Shown here in pieces: positions 36,278-45,014 of a stretch of DNA of 64,000 bases; the first letter of the stretch is position 1, and each line of letters starts with the position of its first letter. The stretch lies in assembly GCA_948144175.1 (NCBI GenBank), contig CANXME010002135.1, forward strand, positions 369,523 to 433,522, written 5' to 3'. Position numbers and translations under genes: made by a program. The notes under the pieces are model-generated. The model was not told the origin of the DNA, made no database searches, and saw nothing but the letters and a program-made list of their open reading frames with translations. The DNA comes from Closterium sp. NIES-65. Its lineage: Eukaryota; Streptophyta; Zygnematophyceae; Desmidiales; Closteriaceae.

Positions 36278-36991
36278 TTAGTGCCAGAGGAGAGTCTGGT
36301 GAGACAGGAGGCGACACAAGCAGGGGGCAGACTCAGGACCAGATCGGGACGCTGCAGCAAACACCTGACTTGACGCAGCTACCTGACCAGACTCAGCAAC
36401 CAAAGGAGACACAGTAGTCAAAGTGTACAAACTCGACCCAGGCTGACGGGAGAACATGGCCACGTGCCGGCTCGTCCGAGTACACGAACAATTGGTCACC
36501 CGCTGACCTCCAGGAGTGAACTGGTTAACCCACGCATCCTGAAGGTCAGCTCCACTCACCAAGTTCGTGGAGAACGAGGGGAGGTGGAGGCCAAACAGAG
36601 AGCCAGACGGGACCGCCGGACGCGGCAGAACCGTGGAAGAGTGTGTAAGGACCGGACCCCCAGAGGGGTCAGCAAGAGAGACTGCCACTGGCCGACTAAG
36701 CGGCGAGAGTGTGGTGCATTCGCGAAAGAAGGAGCGGGAAGCACCCGAGTTAAGGGTGAAAGTGTGCAAGGCCGCAGCTGGCGCAGTACCAAAGAGAGCA
36801 GATGCACCAGCACCTGGATCTGTGGACTCACTAGCGCCTAGAGCAGCAGCCTCACCGGAACCTGGAGCAGGAGACGCACTAGCACCCAGAGCAGCAGCCT
36901 TACAAGCACCTAGAGCAGCAGACTCTATACCTGGGTTAGGCGGCACACACAGGTAACAGGCACTCTCAGCACTAGTAGGCAATGCATACAT
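36278..36991 (-). pseudogene. E-type copia protease with NSGA active site
   Basis: 36991-36278: MYALPTSAESACYLCVPPNP, an Ala/Gly-rich spacer, [72 protein letters not shown]. The catalytic Asp of the DSGA motif in E3 is Asn here (NSGA), which should inactivate the protease. The frame is otherwise open to the integrase zinc region. Confidence 0.82.
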
Positions 36992-37780
36992 GGCAGTGAG
37001 GATAGCATCATAGTCAAGAGCAAAGATATCTACCCTCTGCCTAAGCAGCTCCAGCCAGGAGGGGAGCTCAGCGTCGCCGCCAAACTTTGTACGCCAGGCG
37101 TCGCTCAGACTGGCGAAGCAGCGGGACTGTGTGTGACCAACCGTCCCGCAAGGCTGACCAGCCGGAGCACTTGTGCGAATGATGTACGGGTAGTGAGCAG
37201 TATTCCGTGACCCTCTACTCTGAGCGTACCACTCACGAAGCTGCTTGGGCGAAAGGACCGCGCGCGGACGCTACTGCAGCTGCACCTGGTCACTACAAGA
37301 AGCTCCCGAACGACTCGCCTCAGGGCGACTCCCACCATGGCCACCCCTACAACCCCAACTAGCGTACCACTCACGAAGCTGCTGGGGCGTGAGGGACTCA
37401 CGCGGACGTCGCTAGAACTGCATTTGACCACTGCCAGGAGCAGCAGTAGCAGTAGTAGCCGCAGTAGCAGTAGTAACAGCAGTAGCAGTAGTAGCAGCAG
37501 TAGCAGCAGTAGCAGCAATAGCAGCAGCAATAGCAGTAGCAGCAGTAGCAGCGCGGCCACCCCTACAACCCCAACTAGTGTACCACTCACGAAGCTGCTG
37601 GGCCGTGAGGGACTCACGCGGACGTCGCTGGAGCTGCATCTCGCCACTGCCACGAGGAGCACTAGCAGTATTAGCAGTAGCAGCAGCAGTAGCAGCAGAA
37701 ACAGCAGTAGCTGCACGGGCAGGGCAGTGTGGCTCAGTAGAGCAGGACTGCATAGCCCGGCAACACGACACGGCTCGGCT
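36992..37780 (-). pseudogene. Capsid-less gag remnant with duplicated linker units (inside composite)
   Basis: Minus strand. 37280-36992 has PKQLREWYAQ, then YIIRTSAPAGQPCGTVGHTQ and SRCFASLSDAWRTKFGGDAE (Cys/His cluster). Upstream the unit RPRESLTPQQLREWYASWGC occurs twice (37333-37412 and 37557-37636), separated by GCT/ACT trinucleotide repeats (37437-37555). The capsid half of gag (MATPSVL...MYIALYY) is absent. The same organisation is found in E7 and E8. Confidence 0.7.
37437..37720. repeat. AGC/AGT trinucleotide repeats
   Basis: About 120 bp of AGCAGTAGCAGT-type triplets at 37437-37555 and a second block at 37665-37715. On the minus strand they read as ACT/GCT codons (Thr/Ala) in the gag remnant. 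Confidence 0.85.
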
Positions 37781-38189
37781 CGGCGGCTCGGCGCCGCAAG
37801 GCGGCTCAGCTCAGCTGGGCGGCGCGGCTCGGCTGGCAGGCATGCGCGGCAGGCAGGCAGGCAGGCCAGCGCGGTAGTGCGCTAGTAAGGCAGGCGTGCG
37901 GGAAGCGCAGGTAGGGCAAGTGCTCACCAGTGGCGGGAAGGGCATTCGCTCGCCGGGCGAGCAGGATAAGCGCACGATGGCGGCGATGGCGGGGCCGGGA
38001 CAGCTGCAGGGCGGGGCCGCGATAGCGGCAGGCGGATCTGCGGCAGCTGCAGGAGGGAGGGGCCGCGATGGCGGCAGGGGGCTCCGGGGCAGCTGCTGCA
38101 GGGCGGGGCCCGATTGCTGCACGCGGCTCCGCGGCAGCTGCTGTAGGGCGGGGCCGCGATGGCGGCAGGGGGCTCTGCGGCAGCTGTTG
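37781..38189 (-). other. Leader remnant of the E-type copia in the composite
   Basis: GC-rich sequence with GGGGCCGCGATGGCGGCAGG-type repeats (37975-38180) and CACTGGTGAGCAC near 37930 on the minus strand, a motif also seen before gag in E8 (59284). It ends abruptly at the inverted LTR at 38190; no primer-binding site or E-type LTR is present. Confidence 0.55.
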
Positions 38190-39053
38190 TGTTGAGTGAT
38201 GCTCTCATTCGCATTCACGTCTGTGTGCCTCCCATCACATTTTCGTGCGTTGCAAGTGTGGTGTGAGCGTGTGCAACAATTTGTGTTTGGTGTGGTTTGG
38301 ACTGTCTGGTTTTGTGTGTGTGTTATTTGGCTTGATCAGATATCTGAAGTGACTCCTCTGCTCAAGAGCTTTCCGACGAACCAAGTATCGCTTCAATTGG
38401 AGCACGAACAAGAAAGTTACGAACGTTGGAAGTTCGTATGCTTTTGATATGTGGTTGTGGTGACTATGGGAAGTTGTGGGGTTGACTCCATAAGGGGTAT
38501 AGACTTTTGGGGGGTTGGGAAATTCGTCAACATCATAGTAGATGCTGCCAAGTGGTTGGGAGGAGCCAAACCAGGTTGGCAAGTGTGGCCAAGTTGGGCA
38601 AGGTGGATGGCATGGGTTGGAAAGTGACAAAAGTAAAAGTGGGGTTCCTATAAAAAGGGATTTGGTGTGCTTATGGGGTTTCCTTGGTTGGGGACTCCTT
38701 GGGGACCTTCCCTCTCGTCCTCCTCTTCCCTCCCACCTCGTTAATTGCTACTCAAACTTTCTTGTGTGAAATTGTGAGACAATTGTGATTGAGTTAAGCT
38801 TCTATGGCAGCTTACCCCCTAGTGCGCCGATGTTCATAACTCAAAAAATACTTCACCTTATTGTACGATTCAACTTGGGAATTGTAGCCACCGACTAAGG
38901 CTACAACATACCTGAGTTTGGTGAAATTTTTACATTGCACGTTTCGTCGACAGCGTCTCTTGTGAACTCGACTTTTCTGTCCAGAAACTAGGCCCAACGA
39001 TTTTGAGATATTTAGGCCCCTAATCTTTATAGACCTCGTCCTTAGTCTCTAAC
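38190..39053 (+). repeat. Copia A-family LTR in inverted orientation (864 bp)
   Basis: Starts TGTTGAGTGATGC and ends AGTCTCTAAC on the plus strand; the reverse complement aligns along its whole length to 30512-31374 with about 10% differences. It is followed by E5 spacer coding DNA and not by a primer-binding site, so it is not a functional 5' LTR. Confidence 0.8.
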
Positions 39054-41632
39054 CCTGCTGGGCCTGATGGTGCTACTAGAGCTGGAGCTACTGGAGGTGC
39101 TGGAGCTGGCGGTTCTGCTGGGGCAGGTAATGCTGGAGGTACTTGAGCTGGTGCTGCTGGCGCTGCTGGAGCTTCTCGTGGTCTTGCTGGAGCTGGAGCT
39201 GCTGGAGGTGCTGGAGTTGGGGGTGCTGCTGGAGCCAGTGCTCCTATGGGTGCTGGAGTTGGCACTTTTGGTGCTGCTGGAGGTGCTGCTAGAGCTAGTG
39301 GTATTGCTGGAGTTGGAGCTGCCACTGGGGGTGCTGGTTCTGTCCCTGCTGGTTCTCGAGGGGCTGCGTGGCCGCGGCCGTACTACGTTCCGCTCCTTCA
39401 GTAGGTTCTTGGTCTTCCGCCTTCTACTGGTCCTGCTCCTTCCTTAGGGTGTCCATCGCCTCTCATTTAGCAGTCACAGTTACAACCCGCCTCCCCACTG
39501 CCTGCTCCTTCTCCTTACACTAGTCCGACCGGAGGTCCTGCTAAGCGTCGTGAGCCTGCGTCTCGTCGTGCGTCGCCTGTTCGTGCTGCTAGCACTAGTC
39601 GTCGTGGTTCGCGTCAGCGTCCTCCTCCTGTCCGTGGCACGCACCGGATGCCTCTGCGCCCTTCCACTGCTCCACATCGTGTCCCTCTGCCGTCTTCTCA
39701 TGCGTCCTCTCTTCCTGCCCCTTCTGCTCAGATTCTGACTCCCTTCGTGATGCTAGTCCTATTGTCACGCGTCTCCTAGCCACTGTTGTCACTGACCCTT
39801 CCTTTGAGTCCACTACTGCGCCTGCCTTAGTTGCTGAGCTTGTCGACTTTTCTGCTCACTTTCGTCTCGACTACGCCGCTAGTCTTGTTGCTGAGTCTGC
39901 GTTTGTCTGTCCTCCGTCCGTCGGGGTTGAGTGTGCTCTTGGCACCAACGTCCTTGAGGACAGGCAGGAAGACTTTGAGTGCTTTGCAGCCGCTGAACCT
40001 CATCTCGTGTCCATGCTGATTGCTCCTGAGGGAGACCCGGATGCACCAGACATCCCGACCCCGCGCTCTTACGCAGAGGCGATAGAGGGTCCCTACTCCT
40101 CTCAATGGCAGTCAGCCATGGACGCAGAGATGGCATCCTGGAAGTCCACAGGCACTTACGTCGACGAGGTTCGCCCTTCTGGGGCGAACATTGTCAGTGG
40201 CATGTGGATTTTCAGAGTGAAGCGGCCGCCGGGTTCTGCGCCTGTCTTCAAGGCGCGTTACGTTGCTCAAGGCTTCAGCCAGCGACAGGGATTTGACTTC
40301 TTCCAGACCTTCTCCCCGACCCCGAAGATGACCACTCTTCGGGTTCTGCTGCACGTCGCTGCTCAGCGTGACTACGAGCTTCACTCTCTTGACTTCAGCA
40401 CTGCTTTCCTACAGGGCAGCCTACACGAGGAGATCTGGCTGCGCAGCCCACCTGGCTTCACTGGATCGTTTTCTCTTGGTACCCAGTGGAGCCTCCGGCG
40501 GCCAGTCTACGGTCTCCGCCAGGCGCCCCGTGAGTGGCACGACACACTGAGGACTATGCTTGCGGCTCTTGGGTTTGCTCCTTCTACTGCTGACCCGTCG
40601 CTGTTTCTGCGCACCGACACTTCGCTGCCGCCGTTCTACATCCTTGTGTACGTCGACGACTTGGTCTTTGCCACTGCTGACACTGAAAGACTCGCCCATG
40701 TGAAGTTGGAGCTGCAGAAGAGACACACGTGCACAGACCTGGGTGAACTGCGCAGCTATCTTGGCTTGCAGATCACCCGGGACAGAGCATAGCGCACCAT
40801 TACCTTGACTCAGTCACACATGGTGCAGCAGGTCCTTCAGCGCTTCAACTTCACGTACTCCTCGCCTCACGCCACTCCTCTGTCTACTCGCCACTCGCTC
40901 TCAGCTCTGCCTTCGGATGAGTCCGTAGAGCCGAGTGGCCCGTACCCAGAGCTTGTTGGCTGCCTCATGTACCTGATGACCTGCAGTCGACCTGACCTGA
41001 CATACCCTCTTAGCATCTTGGCATGCTATGTTGCTCCTAGGAGACACCGACCAAAGCACATGGCTGCAGCTAAGAGGGTGTTGTGCTACCTGTGCAGTAC
41101 GTCGGGCATGGGGCTCGTGCTTGGAGGACGGGCTCGAGTTGTCCTCACTTGTCACGCAGACGCTTCTTGGATTGACGACTTGGCTACGTAGCGGTCGTCA
41201 CAAGGTTACATCTTCAGCCTTGGTTCTGGCTCTGTTTTGTGGCGGTCTACCCGCTCGTCTTCTGTTCTCGGCTTCAGTTGTGATGCTGAGATCTACACTG
41301 GGGCCATGGCTGCACAGGAGTTACGCTGGCTCACCTATCTGCTGACCGACTTGGGAGAGCTGCTTCATTTTCCTCCAGTTCTCTACGTCGACAACAAGGC
41401 CATGCTGGCCTTGTGTCAGGAGCACAGACTGGAGCACAGAACGAAGCACATTGCTCTGCGCTAATTCCTTGCTCGAGAGTTGCAGCAGTGTGGTCAGCTT
41501 CGTCTTGCTTACGTGGCCTCTCGGGCCAACACTGCTGATATCTTTACCAAGGCACTTCAGCCTTGTGATTATCAGCGTTTCTGTACTATGCTAGGTCTTG
41601 TGCCTACCGGGCCTCACTTACTTACCTCTTGA
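39054..41632 (+). pseudogene. Copia RT-RNase H of E5 with three nonsense codons
   Basis: Starts in the Ala/Gly-rich spacer. 40007-40792: [100 protein letters not shown], then TAG at 40790-40792. The same frame resumes VQQVLQRFNFTYSSPHATPL to a TAG at 41189-41191, and RNase H (SSSVLGFSCDAEIYTGAMAA, YVDNKAMLALCQEHRLEH) to a TAA at 41462-41464, then ANTADIFTKALQPCDYQRFC ending LLTS at 41632. In RNase H one SCEAE Glu is Asp. All three stops are single-base changes from E3. Confidence 0.87.
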
Positions 41633-41832
41633 CTTTTGTTTTACTGTGATTTATATATACCTGCACCTGCATGCTTACCCTTGCTAGGTTGAGATCACTG
41701 TCTTGCTTGTTCACCTTGCTTTATAATCCTGCATATAAACTGGTGCTCAGAATGTGTGGTGACGTTGTGATCCACCCTGAGCTTGACCTTGCCTTGTTCT
41801 CTTGCTTGTCCCCCACTTTGCCTATGGGGGTG
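41633..41832 (+). promoter_or_regulatory. 3' non-coding tail and polypurine tract of E5
   Basis: Contains TTATATATAC, the conserved box TGTGTGGTGACGTTGTGATC ... CCCTGAGCTT (41753-41784), CCCCCACTTTGCC and the plus-strand primer TATGGGGGTG ending at 41832. Confidence 0.65.
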
Positions 41833-41951
41833 TGTCAGAACTATATTGTCAGCTGCAGTGGGGTAGACAATATGGGGTACAACTCTTTTAGGTTTTCATA
41901 CTTGTACCCACCTGCTTGCTAGTTCATTCATTCCTTGTTCTTATTCTCACA
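41833..41951 (+). repeat. 3' LTR of E5 (119 bp)
   Basis: TGTCAGAACTATATTGTCAG ... CTTATTCTCACA, followed by AAAAA, the imperfect partner of AAAAG at 29436-29440. Confidence 0.88.
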
Positions 41952-41956
41952 AAAAA

Positions 41957-42296
41957 TGGGTTTGAATTGAAAGATCCACCTGGGTACAAAACGAGGCTAT
42001 ATTTAGTCTCGACACAAGGCCAGTTACCCAGGTGTTACGCAAATATTCTGAGGGTCGCGAAGCGCCCCGAGCAGAACCTTCCCGAACTCATTAGAAAGCA
42101 ATTCGGTGGAAACCGAATATGCTTGAGTTCGGTACACGTAACCTGGTTCGGTGCTATAACTATAATAAAATATAGGAATGCACCTAACCTAGGAAATCAA
42201 GCATATCTATTCATGATAAAATAAACCCATGCTAGATATAGCGTAATAAAGTCTAGGCAAGCTAGAAAAGCCAGCATAAGCTGTTGTACTCTCACA
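41957..42296 (-). repeat. 5' LTR of gypsy G2, outer piece
   Basis: Continues the LTR interrupted at 29440: TGGGTTTGAATTGAAAGATC aligns with the 3' LTR at about 22212, and the end TGTACTCTCACA at 42296 matches the 3' LTR end at 22551. Together with 29411-29440 it makes a full LTR of about 370 bp. Confidence 0.85.
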
Positions 42297-43181
42297 AGAG
42301 GCTTCTTCTAGTCACCACTGAAAGTCGCAACCTGCGAAATCGCCTCCCTCCACTCTCATGATTTTGGTATCCGGTTGCGCATATTTCGCCAGGGCTCACT
42401 TGGTGCAATGCAAACGAAAGCAGTAAGCAATAATTTTGCCCTGAAGGCGTGTAACATCTATGTGACCAAAGCAAAACTCCGACTATTCGGTTGGGGCATG
42501 CGAATGCGAATGGTGTAACACGATGGTGAGAGATGCAAAATTTTCCCACCAAATGACCATGATAACGACGGAGCCGGCGAATGCCCAAACTAAGTGATCA
42601 TACGTGATGGTCACCCAAATATATAATGTTGGGGTAACACTCACAGATTAGCAATGCGAGGTAGTCACAAGGACTTCATAAAACATTAATTTTATAGTCA
42701 TGTACTTTCACGACCTGCACTCAAGAGTGACTTCCCCCGAATTTTTGTCGTAATGGCCTATGAGGTGCTGAATACTACCATCTTTCCGTGCACCGTATAT
42801 TCCCGAATGTGCGAATGCTGAAATTAGATTACACATTTAAATTCTATTTACGGGGGTAGTTAAAGCGGCGGTCTCCATTCATCAAGGTATTTTTGGGGTT
42901 TTTTCAGGACGCACACCCAACGACGCGCACAGATTTGTTTACGAATGACCATCTTCCAGAATCAGTAGGTGCGAGGGAGCCAAACGACACTAGCAAATTC
43001 CGCCAGTTTCGTGAGGAAGTTCGGTTGGGAAACAACCCTCAATGACTCTGCGATCATTTCGTGAGGTTGGGTTGGGGAGGGGATTGGCGAAAATATTTAG
43101 CCAATCATGAGCAGGGAAATTTCAAGTGGGGGTTGTGCTGTCACAAACTGGGAAACAAGCCTCGCCACAGAAGCACAAGGC
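42297..43181. other. Unassigned DNA between G2 and E6
   Basis: About 885 bp of moderate GC with no long frame, repeat or RNA gene recognised. It is likely pre-existing DNA into which G2 (left) and E6 (right) inserted; its last five bases AAGGC are the E6 duplication. Confidence 0.5.
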
Positions 43182-43313
43182 TGAGAAGATTGAAACGAGA
43201 ATGAAATGAACTATGAATGAACTGAGTACAAGTACTAACCCCAATTGGGTTGTACCCCTTATGGGCTACCCCACTATAGCCTACACAATAAGCACAAGCT
43301 ATATGTTCTGACA
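43182..43313 (-). repeat. 3' LTR of E6 (132 bp)
   Basis: Plus-strand ends TGAGAAGATTG and GTTCTGACA; followed inward by CACCCCCATAGG, the polypurine tract on the minus strand. Confidence 0.92.
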
Positions 43314-43523
43314 CACCCCCATAGGCAAAGTGGGGGAGAACAAGGGGTCACAAGACCAGTCAAGCAAAGCAAAGCAAAGCAAGCTCAGGGTGGATCACAA
43401 AGTCACCACACATTCTGAGCACAAGTTCAAGGCCACAAGGCCAGTTCACATGCAGGAGTACATATATATAAAGGACTAGACAAGCAAGAGCAGGTGTATA
43501 TATATGCAACAGTACAAGCAAGG
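43314..43523 (-). promoter_or_regulatory. 3' non-coding tail and polypurine tract of E6
   Basis: On the minus strand: TATATATA runs, the conserved GTGATCCACCCTGAGCTT box (43381-43413), GGTCTTGTGACCCCTTG and CCTATGGGGGTG before the LTR. Same order as E3. Confidence 0.65.
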
Positions 43524-45014
43524 TTAAGAGGTGAGCAAGTGAGGCAAGACAGGCACAAGACCCAGCTGCATGCAGAAGCGCTGATGATCACAAGGCGCAA
43601 GTGCCTTGGTGAAGACATCAGCAGTGTTGGCCTCAGAGGCCACGTACGCAAGCCGCAACTGACCACGCTGCTGTAGCTCACGAGCAAGGAAGTAGCAAAG
43701 AGCAATGTGATTTGTTCTGTGCTCCAGTCTCTGCTCTCGACACAGGGCCAGCATGGCCTTGTTGTCTACGTACAGGACCGGAGGAGAACGAGGCGACTCT
43801 CCAAGGTCGGTCAGCAGGTAGGTGAGCCAGCAAAGCTCCTATGCAGCCATGGCCCCGGCGTAGATCTCAGCCTCACAACTGGAGCCGAGAACAGAAGACG
43901 AGCGAGTAGCCCGCCACGAAACAGAGCCGGAACCAAGGCTGAAGGTGTAACCCTGTCACGACCGCTGCGTAGCCTGGTCGTCAGCCCAAGAAGCGTCCGC
44001 GTGCCCAGTGAGGACCACTGGACTCCGCCCTCCATGCACTAGCCCCATGCTCGACGTACTGCACAAGTAGCGCAACACCCTCTTCGCTGCAGCCATGTGC
44101 TCTGGTCGTTGTCTCCCAAGAGCAACATAGCGTGCGAGAATGCTAAGAGGGTATGCAAGGTCAGGTCGTGTGCAGGTCATCAGGTACATGAGGCAGCCAA
44201 CAAGCTCTGGGTACGGGCCACTCGACTCTACAGACTCATCCGAAGGCAGAGCTGAGAGCGAGTGGCGAGTAGGCAGAGGAGTGGCCTGAGGCGAGGAGTA
44301 CGTGAAGCCGAAGCGCTGAAGGACCTGCTGCACCATGTGTGACTGAGTCAGGGTAATGGTGCGGCGTGCTCTGTCCCGGGTGATCTGCAAGCCAAGGTAG
44401 CTGCGCAGTTCACCCAGATCTGTGCACGTGTGTCTCTTCTGCAGCTCGGACTTCACGTAGGCGAGTCCAGCAGTGTCAGCTGTGGCAAAGACCAAGTCGT
44501 CGACGTACACGAGGATGTAGAACGGAGGCAGAGAGGTGTCGGTGCGCAGAAACAGCGACGGGTCCGCAGTAGAAGGAGCAAACCCAAGAGCCGCAAGCGT
44601 AGTCCTCAGTGTGTCGTGCCACTCACGTGACGCCTGGCGGAGACCGTAGACTGGACGCCAGAGACTCCACTGGGTACCAGGAGGGAAAGACCCAGTGAAG
44701 CCAGGTGGGCGGCGCAGCCAGATCTCCTCGTGCAGGCTGCCCTGCAAGAAAGTTGTGCTGAAGTCGAGAGAGTGCAGCTCGTAGTCACGGCGAGCAGCAA
44801 CGTGCAGCAGTACCCGAAGAGTGGTCATCTTCGGGGTGGGAGAGAAGGTCTGAAAGTAGTCAACTCCCTGCCGCTAACTGAAGCCACGAGCCACATAACG
44901 CGCCTTGAAGACAGGCGGAGAACCCGGCGGCCGCTTCACCCTGAAGATCCACATGCCACTGACGATGTTCGCCCTAGGAGGGGGGACAACATCAACGTAG
45001 GTGCCTGTGGACTT
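43524..45014 (-). pseudogene. Copia RT-RNase H of E6
   Basis: After the stop at 45015 the frame continues KSTGTYVDV, FRVKRPPGSPPVFKARYVAR to a TAG near 44877. 44828-43956: MTTLRVLLHVAARRDYELHS, LDFSTTFLQGSLHEEIWLRR, YVDDLVFATADTAGLAYVKS, VESSGPYPELVGCLMYLMTC, GHADASWADDQATQRS and a TGA at 43956. RNase H continues with SSVLGSSCEAEIYAGAMAA, a TAG near 43841, then MLALCREQRLEHRTNHIALC and ANTADVFTKALAPCDHQRFC, ending LLTS at 43524. Catalytic residues are intact; four nonsense codons, mostly CAG-to-TAG or TGG-to-TAG, inactivate it. Confidence 0.88.

Larger units (their letters stand above)
30512..39053. mobile_element. Composite bounded by inverted 863-bp LTRs, with a chimeric copia inside
   Basis: The ends are two copies of one long LTR family in opposite orientation (30512-31374 minus, 38190-39053 plus), about 90% similar. 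Inside, on the minus strand, lies copia A (RNase H to nucleocapsid, 31433-35040) joined directly to a second, E-type copia (spacer, integrase, protease, gag remnant, leader, 35041-38189). A normal element has LTRs in the same orientation, so this arose by rearrangement, aberrant reverse transcription or inversion. No target duplication is seen at its borders with E5. Confidence 0.75.
29441..41951 (+). mobile_element. E5: Ty1/copia element in the G2 LTR, carrying a large composite insertion
   Basis: Plus-strand copia. LTRs of 119 bp at 29441-29559 and 41833-41951 differ at about 5 positions. Flanks are AAAAG (29436-29440) and AAAAA (41952-41956), a duplication with one mismatch. It retains a primer-binding site, a GC-rich leader (to 30511), the spacer-RT-RNase H part (39054-41632) and the 3' tail. 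Gag, protease and integrase are absent; in their place is the 30512-39053 composite with opposite-strand copia sequences. E5 is older than E2 and E3 by LTR divergence. Confidence 0.85.
22182..42296 (-). mobile_element. G2: Ty3/gypsy chromovirus, near complete, with two copia insertions
   Basis: Minus-strand gypsy. The 3' LTR is 22182-22551 (370 bp). The body runs 22552-29410 in the order gag (28948-27969), protease, RT, RNase H, integrase, chromodomain. The 5' LTR begins at 29411, is interrupted at 29440 by copia E5 and resumes at 41957-42296. E4 splits the protease. Without insertions the element is about 5.7 kb plus LTRs. The outer flanks ATGGG (22177-22181) and AGAGG (42297-42301) do not match, so no target duplication is visible. 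Several nonsense codons make it non-autonomous. Confidence 0.9.

Noticed and set aside
38196-38769. Short frames in the inverted LTR
   Set aside because: They lie inside LTR sequence and have no known domain; equivalent antisense frames occur at 30784-31417 because the two LTRs are copies.
30512-39053. DNA transposon with 860-bp terminal inverted repeats
   Set aside because: The left arm has the exact position of a 3' LTR (polypurine tract and RNase H stop next to it) and TG...CA ends; no transposase and no target duplication were seen. An LTR origin is better supported, though not proven.
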